From positions 1 through 41,226 of the forward strand of contig CAMBZE010000008.1 of the NCBI GenBank assembly GCA_945872425.1: a DNA stretch of 41,226 bases, read 5' to 3'. Shown piece by piece: positions 33,599-41,226 of the stretch. A program made the translations under genes and the position numbers. The stretch comes from Methylotenera oryzisoli. GTDB taxonomy: Bacteria > Pseudomonadota > Gammaproteobacteria > Burkholderiales > Methylophilaceae. Under the pieces are notes generated by a model. It searched no databases. It was not told the origin of the DNA and saw nothing but the letters and a program-made list of their open reading frames with translations. Within the stretch, counting starts at the first letter, position 1; every line of letters starts with the position of its first letter.

Positions 33599-35452
33599 TT
33601 ATACCGCGTCGGCTTGCATGATGGTGAGTTTGTTGCCAGGTTGAATACGATTGCCGGATTTTTTGTTCCAACGTTTGATGTCCACAATGGCTACATCAAA
33701 CTTTTCGGCAATGCTGTGTAAAGTGTCGCCACGTTTCACGATATAAGTTTGTTTTTTAGAGGTGTTTTCACTGTTGTTGGATGTAGCCTCAGTGGTCTTT
33801 TCAGCGACCTCGGTACTGATGGCAAGCAGTTGGCCGGCTTTCACACGATGAGTTTTTAGCGAGTTTGCTGCCATGATTTGCTTTACGCTTATCCCATGGC
33901 GCTTTGCAATGGCCTGCAACCCTTCGCCTTTTTTAACCTTGTGTGTGACCTTGCGTTGCGTAGCAGGCTTATCGTCTTGATGGTTGTTGGTGGGTTCAGA
34001 AACGGTATCTTGCGTGCTTGCCATCTCAATATTATTGGCATCTTGCTTAATGCTTGAGTCATTATTGAGTTCAGATGGAGCGAGGTTAGTCGCGAACGTT
34101 TTATTAAAATCGATGCGATTACCATTGGGCACTAAAATAGTAGAAGCGGTTTTGATTTTTTTCTGCGCAGGTAAGTTATTGACATTGCGTAGTTGAGAAA
34201 CTTGAATGCCAAACTTGCTGGCAATTTTATCTATAGGTTCACCACGTTTAGCAAAATAGGTCCGCCAGCTCACTAGCGGTTTGTCGTAATTGGCCAAGTT
34301 GGTTCTGAACGTCTGCGCAGATAAAATTGGAAGCAATAACTCATATTTTTCACCCTCATTGCTAATAACGGGGCGGTTGTAGCTTGGATTAAGCGCAAGA
34401 AATTCATGATCACTTATCTCGGCCAACCTGGCCGCCAAGCGTGAGTCTATTTGTGCAGGCGCGGTTACTTTGGCAAAATAGGGCGTATTGGCAATGGTTT
34501 GAATGTTAAGGCCATAATTGCCGGGGTTGGTCATTAAATTTTTGACAGCTTGCAACTTGGGAACGTAGTTTCTGGTTTCTGGCGGTAAATTTAAACTCTC
34601 ATAGTTGGTAGGTAAGCCAAGTTTACGATTTTTCTCAATGGCGCGGCCAACAGTGCCTTCGCCCGCGTTGTATGCCGCCAATGCCAAATCCCAGGCACCA
34701 AACATGGCGTGCAGTTTCTGCAGGTAAGTGAGCGCGGCATCGGTTGCAAATGTAATGTTACGCCTGTTATCTACCCACCAGTTTTGCTTAAGGCCAAAAT
34801 ATTTGCCGGTGGACGGAACGAATTGCCAAATACCGGAAGCGCGGCTAGTGGAATAAGCTTGCGGGTTGTATGCGCTTTCTATCATTGGCAAAAGTGCGAT
34901 TTCAGTCGGCATGCCGCGTTTTTCAACTTCTTCCACAATGTGAAATAAGTATTTTTGGCTACGCTCAACCATACGTTTCATATAATCCGGGCGCGAACTG
35001 TACCAGTTTTCATGTTTAGCCGTGAGACCTGATGTTGAGTTCGGCATGGCATAGCCATTTTTGATGCGCTGCCACAAGTCATCGCTGCTGATATTTTCGA
35101 TGTCAGATGCGTGGTTGGTGATATTGCTTACATTCTCGCTGTTGTCATTTTCGCTCTCTGCATTCTTGGAAATGGCTTCTTCTGCCTGTATTTCACTTCC
35201 CCCCAAATCTCTGGGAGCTGGTTTGAAAGTGTCATCTGCAAAAATAATAATTTCATCGCTGGCACTATTGGGCTCAGTATAAGACTCAGCGTGCAATAAC
35301 GGGCTGGTGAGCATGCCGGCAAGGCATAAGGCAATTAAGCGACTTGGAAATTTAACATCAGAAAATTTAGTGCAAATAATATGCAGGATATTTTTGGTGA
35401 AATAACAAATGCGCAAAAATAATTGAAAACCCATGAAAATGCTCTTGATCAT
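33599..35452 (-). CDS. mltD: membrane-bound lytic murein transglycosylase D with C-terminal LysM domains
   Basis: MltD cleaves peptidoglycan glycan strands with formation of 1,6-anhydromuramic acid. The 617-residue protein has a signal peptide ending in LLHA (cleavage near residue 55), an acidic Asn/Ser-rich linker, then the transglycosylase domain with catalytic E192 in LLPMIESAYNPQAYS, SGIWQFVPSTGKYFGL and ALAAYNAGEGTV. A degenerate LysM at about residue 385 is followed by two good LysM repeats (HKVKKGEGLQAIAKRHGI and YIVKRGDTLHSIAEKFDV). The signal lacks a lipobox Cys, unlike E. coli MltD. Met1 or Met7 may start it. gloB lies upstream on the same strand, a pairing seen in many proteobacteria. 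Confidence 0.93.
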   Translation of the reverse strand: MIKSIFMGFQLFLRICYFTKNILHIICTKFSDVKFPSRLIALCLAGMLTSPLLHAESYTEPNSASDEIIIFADDTFKPAPRDLGGSEIQAEEAISKNAESENDNSENVSNITNHASDIENISSDDLWQRIKNGYAMPNSTSGLTAKHENWYSSRPDYMKRMVERSQKYLFHIVEEVEKRGMPTEIALLPMIESAYNPQAYSTSRASGIWQFVPSTGKYFGLKQNWWVDNRRNITFATDAALTYLQKLHAMFGAWDLALAAYNAGEGTVGRAIEKNRKLGLPTNYESLNLPPETRNYVPKLQAVKNLMTNPGNYGLNIQTIANTPYFAKVTAPAQIDSRLAARLAEISDHEFLALNPSYNRPVISNEGEKYELLLPILSAQTFRTNLANYDKPLVSWRTYFAKRGEPIDKIASKFGIQVSQLRNVNNLPAQKKIKTASTILVPNGNRIDFNKTFATNLAPSELNNDSSIKQDANNIEMASTQDTVSEPTNNHQDDKPATQRKVTHKVKKGEGLQAIAKRHGISVKQIMAANSLKTHRVKAGQLLAISTEVAEKTTEATSNNSENTSKKQTYIVKRGDTLHSIAEKFDVAIVDIKRWNKKSGNRIQPGNKLTIMQADAV

Positions 35453-35491
35453 AATATTGCGACATAGTAACGAACAGCGTGTCGCCTAGTC

Positions 35492-35515
35492 AAGTAAATA
35501 AAAGGTAATTTACTT
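35492..35515. repeat. 8-bp inverted repeat between gloB and mltD
   Basis: AAGTAAAT (35492-35499) and ATTTACTT (35508-35515) are perfectly complementary, separated by 8 nt. The site has no T tract and so is not a typical terminator; it may be an operator for mltD or a chance AT-rich palindrome. Confidence 0.3.
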
Positions 35516-35539
35516 TATAAAAAGTTTATATCTTTATGA

Positions 35540-36316
35540 TTAGTAAAGGTTTCTCATCTCTCTTATTATGCTGAAGGTTTGTAATGATGTTGCATTATTC
35601 AACTGAATTGCTGATTGAATTTCAGCGGAATCGCAGCGTAAAAAAGGGTTGGTGGCTAACTCTAAGCTAATGGTTGAGGGCAGGCTTGGTTGCTGCAGGC
35701 TTTTTAATTTGAGCGTGTCATGTTGCCGTTGAATAAGCGCTGTATTGTTGGGCTCAAGGGTTAATGCAAAACCAATATTGTGCAATGTGTATTCGTGTGT
35801 GCAGAACACTTGGGTTTCAGTTGGCAGTGTGGCCAGTTTTTGTAAAGAATTCAGCATTTGTTCCGGGCTACCTTCAAATAAACGTCCGCAACCAGCGCCA
35901 AATAAGGTATCGCCACAGAATAGCCAAGGTGGATTGTGATGCGCAACATAATAGGCAACGTGTCCGAGCGTGTGTCCAGGCAAGTCGATAAGCGTTATTT
36001 CAATATTAAAATTGGCTAAGTTGATGACATCAGGTTCGCTCACTGGCGTATGCTCAAAGTCATATGACTCATATTTTGGTGCAAATATTTTTACATCGGG
36101 ATATTTCCCCATCAGTGTTTTTATTCCGCCGATATGGTCTTGATGATGGTGAGTAATCAGAATGGTTTGCAAGGTTAATTTTAACCGGCTTAATGTGTCA
36201 AACACGGGGTGTGCATCGCCTGGATCGATCACAATCGCTCGGTGGCCATTGTGGATTAGCCAGATATAATTGTCCTTGAATGCAGGAATTGGAATAATTT
36301 GTAAATGATGTCGCAT
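35540..36316 (-). CDS. gloB: hydroxyacylglutathione hydrolase (glyoxalase II)
   Basis: GloB hydrolyses S-D-lactoylglutathione to lactate and glutathione, completing methylglyoxal detoxification. The metallo-beta-lactamase fold carries the binuclear site THHHQDHIGG (about residue 54), the histidine of PGHTLGHV, the bridging aspartate in FCGDTLFGAGCGRLFEG and the histidine in FCTHEYTLHN. C-terminal RCDSAEIQ fits the GloB domain. I choose ATG 36316 (258 residues, close to the 251 of E. coli), since MRHHLQIIPIPAFKDNYIW aligns with the family start; ATG 36328 and GTG 36340 are possible. A divergent methyltransferase gene starts 77 nt away. Confidence 0.95.
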   Translation of the reverse strand: MRHHLQIIPIPAFKDNYIWLIHNGHRAIVIDPGDAHPVFDTLSRLKLTLQTILITHHHQDHIGGIKTLMGKYPDVKIFAPKYESYDFEHTPVSEPDVINLANFNIEITLIDLPGHTLGHVAYYVAHHNPPWLFCGDTLFGAGCGRLFEGSPEQMLNSLQKLATLPTETQVFCTHEYTLHNIGFALTLEPNNTALIQRQHDTLKLKSLQQPSLPSTISLELATNPFLRCDSAEIQSAIQLNNATSLQTFSIIREMRNLY

Positions 36317-36392
36317 ATCGTCTATCATTTGTCTAGGCACTTAAAATGTCAATGAAAACTAATGGCAAGTTCGTTTAAATGATAATTTCACA

Positions 36393-37175
36393 ATGAGTTC
36401 GCAAATGCATTTACAAGAAACGCACGATGCACAGCATCAGTGGCTAGGCTCTACGCTTGGACAATATTTACAGCGAGAAGAGCAGGCTTTATATGACCAG
36501 GCCATTGTGGATTTGTTTGGCTTCAATGCCTTGCAAATGGGCTGCCTGCAAATGGATTTGTTACGCAACTCACGCATTGCACATCGATATAAATCTGCAG
36601 AACATGAGGGCTCAACACAAGACCATGATTTGTGTTGTTACGATGATTTCTTGCCATTTGCCGACATGAGTTTAGATCTTTTACTGCTACCTCACCGACT
36701 TGAGTTTAGCGAGCGCCCGCATCAAACGCTGCGCGAGGCAGCGCGGGTGATGATGCCGGAAGGACATTTGTTAATTTCAGGGTTTAATCCATTCAGCGCA
36801 TGGGGTGTCGCATTGGGCTTGAAAAATTTATTTTCAAATAAAAACACAGTCGATAGAAATTTCCCCTGGAATGGAAAATTTATTGGACTCACACGATTAA
36901 AAGACTGGTTGGCATTACTCGGGTTTGAAGTGGTGGCAGTAGAAATGTGTTGTCATGTGCCGCCTTTTGAACAAGAGACTTGGCATAAACGCTTTAGTTT
37001 TATGGATAAACTAGGCGCACGCTGGTTACCCGTGATGGGCGGCGTATATTTTATTGTTGCAAAAAAACGCGTGGCGGGGATGATGCCATTAAAACCAAGT
37101 TGGAAAAGAACACCTCTAACATCCGTGCTAATAGCTCAACCGACGCAATCCAAGCCTACCCAAAGTGAGGGTTGA
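36393..37175 (+). CDS. class I SAM-dependent methyltransferase, YafS-like
   Basis: The 260-residue protein resembles the Methyltransf_11-type proteins encoded beside gloB/mltD in proteobacteria (E. coli yafS). The second half of the Rossmann fold is clear: LPFADMSLDLLLLPHRLEFS, HQTLREAARVMMPEGHLLISGFNPFSAWG and RLKDWLALLGFEVV. The usual glycine-rich SAM loop is not apparent; the matching segment reads NALQMGCLQMDLLRNS. The substrate is unknown. It is divergent from gloB and convergent with the CobW-type gene. The tail (PTQSKPTQSEG) is unstructured. Confidence 0.82.
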   Translation: MSSQMHLQETHDAQHQWLGSTLGQYLQREEQALYDQAIVDLFGFNALQMGCLQMDLLRNSRIAHRYKSAEHEGSTQDHDLCCYDDFLPFADMSLDLLLLPHRLEFSERPHQTLREAARVMMPEGHLLISGFNPFSAWGVALGLKNLFSNKNTVDRNFPWNGKFIGLTRLKDWLALLGFEVVAVEMCCHVPPFEQETWHKRFSFMDKLGARWLPVMGGVYFIVAKKRVAGMMPLKPSWKRTPLTSVLIAQPTQSKPTQSEG

Positions 37176-37233
37176 GTAGGCATAATAAAAAGTAATGCGA
37201 ATTGAGACTTTTGCGCGCACGCCAAGCTTGTCG

Positions 37234-38277
37234 TTAAACCTGCATTAAAGTCTTTCTGATTGCCAGTTCGTCCAAACCTTTACCAATAATCACAATGCGC
37301 GAAATTTGCTCTGCTTCATCCCAGCCTGCAAGCAGGGTAGGTGGGTAGGGGGTGAAATGCACGGCATGGATTGCCAGTGGTGCAGGCTGATCTGCGGCGT
37401 GGATAATGCCTTTTAATCGCAATAGTTTTTCGCCATGCGTTTGGCATAGCTTGAGAATGATGGGTTTAAGGTCACGCCAATTCAGTGGTTGGGGCATGGT
37501 AACGGTAAAACTTGCAATTTCATCACCGTGTACCGTTTGCGCAACACTTGCAGGTAAAGTGCCTTTTTGCGGCCTGACTTTGAGTGGCGCGCGTAGCCAG
37601 CGTTGGGGTTGAGCTTGTTTTGTTGCAATATCAAATAGGCCGACATCAATGACAAAGGCAGGGTCTAGCTCACCATGTGTAATTTTGTGCAGTGTCGCGC
37701 CGGGATTGATGTTGTTGAGGGTTTGTTCCAGCGTGCTGATTTGTTCAGTGCTGGCTAAATCAGTTTTGGTGAGTAGTAATACATCAGCTACCGCTGCTTG
37801 TTTCAGGGCTTCTTTATTCTTTGCTATTTGGTCTAAACCATAAACACTATCAATAGTGACGACTACAGCGTCTAGTCTGTATGTGGACTCAATGACAGGC
37901 TCATTCATCAGGTTGGCAAGTATGGGGCCGGGGTCTGCCATGCCTGTGGTTTCAATCACCAAGCGCTTAAATTCGGGAATAGCCTGCAGCGCACGCTTGA
38001 AAAATAAATCACGCATGGTATCTGCCAATTCATTTTTCAAGGTGCAGCATAAACATCCAGAGCTAAGCAGCACAGTATTATCGGCAATGTGCTCATTTTC
38101 AATATTTTGTGCCAAGTTGCTTTTGGCAAAAATCTGATCCAAACCTGCGTCACCGAGTTCGTTGATGATAATGGCGGTATCACGCATTGCCGGGTGGTGC
38201 AGCAAATGATTGAGTAGCGTGGTTTTACCGCTGCCTAAAAAGCCGGTAAGCAGGGTGACGGGTATTCTATTATCCAT
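37234..38277 (-). CDS. CobW/COG0523-family GTPase (putative metal chaperone)
   Basis: G3E-family P-loop GTPases of this group insert or deliver metals such as zinc or cobalt. The 347-residue protein has Walker A GFLGSGKTT (residues 12-20), the family GCLCC metal-binding motif (C75, C77, C78), ETTGMADPGPIL as switch/Walker B region and the guanine-specificity motif TKTD. A CobW_C domain fills the C-terminal third (RLKGIIHA, HAVHFTPYPPTL). The client is unknown; there is no cobalamin or nitrile-hydratase gene here. Two copies of GG(T/C)TATATTTTG lie in the shared upstream region (38288-38312). Confidence 0.9.
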   Translation of the reverse strand: MDNRIPVTLLTGFLGSGKTTLLNHLLHHPAMRDTAIIINELGDAGLDQIFAKSNLAQNIENEHIADNTVLLSSGCLCCTLKNELADTMRDLFFKRALQAIPEFKRLVIETTGMADPGPILANLMNEPVIESTYRLDAVVVTIDSVYGLDQIAKNKEALKQAAVADVLLLTKTDLASTEQISTLEQTLNNINPGATLHKITHGELDPAFVIDVGLFDIATKQAQPQRWLRAPLKVRPQKGTLPASVAQTVHGDEIASFTVTMPQPLNWRDLKPIILKLCQTHGEKLLRLKGIIHAADQPAPLAIHAVHFTPYPPTLLAGWDEAEQISRIVIIGKGLDELAIRKTLMQV

Positions 38278-38287
38278 AATTTAATCA

Positions 38288-38312
38288 GGTTATATTTTGC
38301 GGCTATATTTTG
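38288..38312. promoter_or_regulatory. duplicated 12-bp box between the CobW-type gene and the RNB gene
   Basis: GGTTATATTTTG (38288-38299) and GGCTATATTTTG (38301-38312) are direct copies with one mismatch, 13 nt apart, directly upstream of the CobW-type gene and about 70 nt upstream of the RNB gene. They could be regulator sites or overlapping -10-like elements. Confidence 0.35.
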
Positions 38313-38378
38313 GTTGTTTGGAAGCGAATCTGCTATTACAAGGTAAAATGTGCCTAATTTAGTTAGTCAAGCACCATA

Positions 38379-40286
38379 ATGAATGTATTTTTTGAAGAAG
38401 ATGGCAATTTCAAAATTGCCTCTATCATGACCGAAACGCAGGGTTCTATGCAAATAGAATCTGCAGGCGGTAAGCGCAGTAAAATCAAAACCAGCAATGT
38501 GCTGATGCGTTTTGAAGCGCCATTGGCAAGCTTTATGGAAGCCGCTAATCTTGAAGCGGATGCGCTGGACCTAGATTTCTTGTGGGAATGTTGTAGCGAG
38601 CCGGAATTTGGGTTTGAAGCGTTTGCCGAAGATTATTACGGTCGCAAACCAACCTCAATAGAAGCCGCCGCTATTGCGATTAAACTACACAGTGCCCCCG
38701 TGTATTTTAATCGTAAGGGCAAAGGTCGTTATAAAGCTGCACCGGTTGAAATTTTAAAAGCCGCGCTTGCCGGGCTTGAAAAAAAGCGGCTGTTGGCAGA
38801 GAAAATGGCCGGCTTTGTTGAGCAACTCAAAGCGCATGCTATGCCGGATGAGTTGATGCAAAAGCTCGATATGTTGCTGTATGAGCCGGATAAAAATGCA
38901 TTTGAATATAAAACGTTAGATGCCGCAGCCAATGATTTGCACCTCAGTCACATCAAGCTTTTGCATGACTGTGGTGCGATTCCATCTGTCCACGATTATC
39001 ACTTAGGGGCTTTTTTACGTGAGTATTTTGCTAAAGGGTCAGATTTTACTGCGGAACAAATTTCAGAAATTGCCGCTGATTTAACCTTCGACTTGCCGAT
39101 GGCAGATGCTGAAGCCTTTAGCATTGATGACAGCACGACCACGGAAATTGATGATGCTTTTTCAATTAAACAGTTAGCGGATGGCGTTACGCGCGTTGGC
39201 ATTCACATTGCCGCACCCGCGCTGGGTATAGTGCTGGATAGCCCGCTGGATATTGAAGCGATGCATCGACTATCAACGGTTTACATGCCAGGTCATAAAA
39301 TTACCATGCTGCCTGAAACTGCAATCAGGCCATTTAGCCTGGATGCAGGCACAATCAAACCAGTCTTATCCCTGTATCTGCATGTGAATGCTGACTTGAC
39401 GATCACACAGCGTGATAGCAAGGTAGAGTTAATTAAAATCGCTGATAATTTGCGCCATGACGCATTAGAGCCATTTTTTAATGAAGCAACACTCGCTGCA
39501 GATAGTGGGCATCCCTATTGGGCGAAACTCCTGTTCTTATTTAATTTGGCGGAATCGCTGGAAAAAACGCGAGGTAAATACGACCCGACAAAACCGCCCC
39601 AGCTTGACTACAACTTTTATGTCACTGATGGCAAAGTGAATATTGTCAGTCGTCATCGCGGCTCGCCTATGGATAAACTCGTGGCGGAGTTGATGATAGA
39701 AGCGAATAATCAATGGGGCGCGTTGCTGGCGGAACATAAAGTGCCTGGTTTGTATCGCGCGCAAACAGGCGGCAAGGTTTATATGACGACCAAAGCAGAG
39801 CCGCATCAGGGGCTTGGCGTGGCGCAATATGCATGGAGCACATCGCCCTTGCGCCGTGCTGTGGATTTGATTAACCAACGACAAATTATAAGTATTGTAC
39901 AAAACACAGCACCGGCTTACCCGCTCAACAGTGATGCGCTTACTACGCACATGCGTAATTTTGAGCTCACCTATAAAGCGTATAGCGAATTTCAAATTCG
40001 CATGGAACGCTACTGGTGTTTACAATATTTAATTCAAGAAAATGTGCAGGAAATTCACGCTACAGTATGGCGAGAAAACCTAGTGCGCCTGAATAATTTG
40101 CCATACATGACGAAAGTGTATGGATTGCCTGAGCTTAAAGCCGGTACGCGCGTAAGTTTGCAAGTGCAAGAAGTGGATACTTTGATGATGGATTTGCGCA
40201 CAAAATTTTTGCATGTGCTGGAGAATGAAGCTGCGCCCGCAGATTTAATCATCGCCGATGATGAAAATGAGGCTGAGACTGCGTAA
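38379..40286 (+). CDS. RNB-domain exoribonuclease (RNase II family)
   Basis: This 635-residue protein is a 3'-5' exoribonuclease of the RNase II/R superfamily. The RNB catalytic motif reads SIDDSTTTEIDDAFS (about residues 248-262). Aligned to E. coli RNase II, D201, D209 and D210 are kept as D250, D258 and D259, but the metal-ligand position D207 is glutamate (E256), as in organellar/cyanobacterial-type members. RRAVDLINQRQI near the C-terminus is the usual RNB end, followed by an S1-like segment. The N-terminal cold-shock domains are reduced or divergent. It overlaps the next gene by one base (TAATG). Confidence 0.9.
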   Translation: MNVFFEEDGNFKIASIMTETQGSMQIESAGGKRSKIKTSNVLMRFEAPLASFMEAANLEADALDLDFLWECCSEPEFGFEAFAEDYYGRKPTSIEAAAIAIKLHSAPVYFNRKGKGRYKAAPVEILKAALAGLEKKRLLAEKMAGFVEQLKAHAMPDELMQKLDMLLYEPDKNAFEYKTLDAAANDLHLSHIKLLHDCGAIPSVHDYHLGAFLREYFAKGSDFTAEQISEIAADLTFDLPMADAEAFSIDDSTTTEIDDAFSIKQLADGVTRVGIHIAAPALGIVLDSPLDIEAMHRLSTVYMPGHKITMLPETAIRPFSLDAGTIKPVLSLYLHVNADLTITQRDSKVELIKIADNLRHDALEPFFNEATLAADSGHPYWAKLLFLFNLAESLEKTRGKYDPTKPPQLDYNFYVTDGKVNIVSRHRGSPMDKLVAELMIEANNQWGALLAEHKVPGLYRAQTGGKVYMTTKAEPHQGLGVAQYAWSTSPLRRAVDLINQRQIISIVQNTAPAYPLNSDALTTHMRNFELTYKAYSEFQIRMERYWCLQYLIQENVQEIHATVWRENLVRLNNLPYMTKVYGLPELKAGTRVSLQVQEVDTLMMDLRTKFLHVLENEAAPADLIIADDENEAETA

Positions 40287-41086
40287 TGTTTCGTATGGCT
40301 AAACATTTGTTACGTGGCTTGACGAAGACCGATGCAGCAAACGACATGGTCGATGTGAGTGAAATCAACGGCGTGCGTGCGCTGCATTTGGGATCATCCA
40401 CGGTACAAAGTGCAATGCGGATTAGAGAACCATTCGCGTTAGAGCTGACTTACACGCGTGCCATCATGTGTTTTTTATTGTTTCATGCAAACATTAGGCA
40501 AATGCTAACGATAGGCTTGGGTGGGGGTTCAGTGGCTAAATACGTGCATGCACATTGCACGGAGATTGCAAGCAAAGTCGTCGAGATCAATCCCAGAATT
40601 ATTCAGGTCGCGCATAATCAATTTCATGTGCCTGAAAACGATGCGCGACTCGAGGTCATTGAAGCGGATGGTTTACTCTATTTGGCAGAGCACACCGATG
40701 CAACCGATGTTTTGTTAATTGATGCCTTTGACAGCAATGGCATCCCCCCCAATTTTTGTAGCCAGGATTTTTTTGATCAATGTGCCGACACGCTGAAACA
40801 TGACGGTGTTTTTGTGATCAATTTGTGGGGCAGCGATAAAAACTTTGATGTCTATCAGGGGCGAATCGAACAGAGTTTTGATCATCGCGTGCTGACATTG
40901 CCAACGGGGAAGCCGGGCAATATTGCTGTGTTTGGCTTCAAGCGTGGTTTGCCGGATTTACGATTGCACAGTTTACGTGAACGTGCAAAAGCGCTCGAAA
41001 AAACACATAAGATAGAGTTTCTGCAGTTTATAGATAAGCTGGCGGAACATAATCACAGTACTAATAACCGAATATTTACTAAATGA
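40286..41086 (+). CDS. spermidine-synthase-like methyltransferase-fold protein
   Basis: The 266-residue protein has the polyamine aminopropyltransferase fold: MLTIGLGGGSVAKYVHAHC as nucleotide loop, KVVEINPRIIQVA for ribose binding, VIEADGLLYL, and DVLLIDAFDSNGIPPNF at the active-site gate. No N-terminal beta domain of classical SpeE is complete, and no speD is nearby, so polyamine synthesis is uncertain. It may be one of the stand-alone spermidine-synthase-like proteins of unknown substrate. It starts at ATG 40286, sharing one base with the stop of the RNB gene; ATG 40295 is an alternative. The two are probably co-transcribed. Confidence 0.86.
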   Translation: MFRMAKHLLRGLTKTDAANDMVDVSEINGVRALHLGSSTVQSAMRIREPFALELTYTRAIMCFLLFHANIRQMLTIGLGGGSVAKYVHAHCTEIASKVVEINPRIIQVAHNQFHVPENDARLEVIEADGLLYLAEHTDATDVLLIDAFDSNGIPPNFCSQDFFDQCADTLKHDGVFVINLWGSDKNFDVYQGRIEQSFDHRVLTLPTGKPGNIAVFGFKRGLPDLRLHSLRERAKALEKTHKIEFLQFIDKLAEHNHSTNNRIFTK

Positions 41087-41108
41087 ATATGTTGTAACCG
41101 AATATTTA
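41065..41108 (+). repeat. 14-bp direct repeat with 30-bp period upstream of the RlmL-like gene
   Basis: TAACCGAATATTTA occurs at 41065-41078 and 41095-41108. A shorter related copy, TAACCGATATTT, lies at 41164-41175 inside the next gene. The first copy overlaps the end of the spermidine-synthase-like gene. A period of 30 nt puts the copies on one face of the helix. Confidence 0.5.
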
Positions 41109-41128
41109 TGAAAAGCGACAGTTAATTT

Positions 41129-41226
41129 ATGACACTGCATACAATAAACAAACATCAAACCCCTAACCGATATTTTGCAACCTGCCCGCGTGGTTTGGAA
41201 CAGCTACTGGCAGATGAACTGCAACA
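41129..41226 (+). CDS. rlmL: RlmL-like THUMP-domain 23S rRNA methyltransferase, 3' end cut off
   Basis: From ATG 41129 the frame stays open to the window edge and encodes NRYFATCPRGLEQLLADELQ. This matches the N-terminus of the RlmL/YcbY group (FATCPRGLExLLxxEL), which methylates G2445 of 23S rRNA. Only 32 complete codons are visible, so domain content cannot be checked. It lies 42 nt after the spermidine-synthase-like gene. The upstream ribosome binding site is weak. Confidence 0.75.
   Translation, partial: MTLHTINKHQTPNRYFATCPRGLEQLLADELQ

Noticed and set aside
33552-33671. Upstream extension of the binding-protein gene into mltD
   Set aside because: Encodes His/Gln-rich, partly repeated sequence before a normal lipoprotein signal and overlaps mltD; a later start is more likely.
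39537-39995. 152-codon open frame antisense to the RNB gene
   Set aside because: Lies wholly within the conserved RNB domain; no family resemblance.

Overview
The window is a contiguous piece of a methylotrophic betaproteobacterial chromosome, most likely from the family Methylophilaceae (a Methylotenera- or Methylophilus-like organism; this is an inference). The evidence is the combination of tetrahydromethanopterin (H4MPT) C1-transfer genes (mtdB, mch, beta-RFAP synthase), methanofuran-type cofactor genes and the ribulose monophosphate (RuMP) genes hps and hpi, next to typical betaproteobacterial housekeeping blocks (tig-clpP-clpX-lon-hupB, mltD/gloB). Base composition looks moderately AT-rich. 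It reads as a normal chromosome: there is no prophage, transposase, CRISPR array or plasmid module. No stretch over 300 nt lacks a gene; the longest gaps (about 270 nt, before hps and before lon) hold terminators and promoter-like or operator-like sites.

Positions 1-6058 hold one strand of H4MPT genes: beta-RFAP synthase (cut by the window edge), mtdB, an ATP-grasp protein, mch, a second (RimK-like) ATP-grasp protein and a CitG-like protein. Positions 6100-8776 hold the RuMP block tal, hps and hpi, each gene ending in a clear terminator; hps has strongly biased, highly expressed-type codon use. Positions 8772-13700 hold a second cofactor locus: a HisA-like TIM barrel on the minus strand facing away from a tightly overlapping plus-strand operon (MfnD-like ATP-grasp, MfnF-like protein, pabB, MfnE-like kinase). 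This operon joins furan-cofactor synthesis to p-aminobenzoate supply for the pterin cofactor.

Positions 13889-19579 (minus) hold a three-gene heavy-metal-type RND efflux system. A small unknown gene and tRNA-Leu(UAG) follow. Positions 20249-26991 hold trigger factor, ClpP, ClpX, Lon (behind a near-consensus sigma-32 heat-shock promoter), HU-beta, tRNA-Val and tRNA-Asp, then ppiD at 27179-29080. This is a protein-quality-control island.

From 36316 back to 29169, six minus-strand genes follow one another: gloB, mltD, a peptide-type ABC binding lipoprotein, two permeases (no ATPase gene) and fabI. The right end holds a YafS-like methyltransferase, a CobW/COG0523 GTPase, an RNB-family exoribonuclease, a spermidine-synthase-like methyltransferase and the first codons of an RlmL-like rRNA methyltransferase.

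Two MITE-like elements with long terminal inverted repeats (3094-3236 and 13707-13884) and one solo end (6063-6082) lie in or beside the cofactor loci. No wholly new system is evident. The most interesting material is the set of poorly characterised cofactor genes (three ATP-grasp proteins, the CitG-like and HisA-like proteins) and two of these genes that appear to lack a canonical start codon in the right place.
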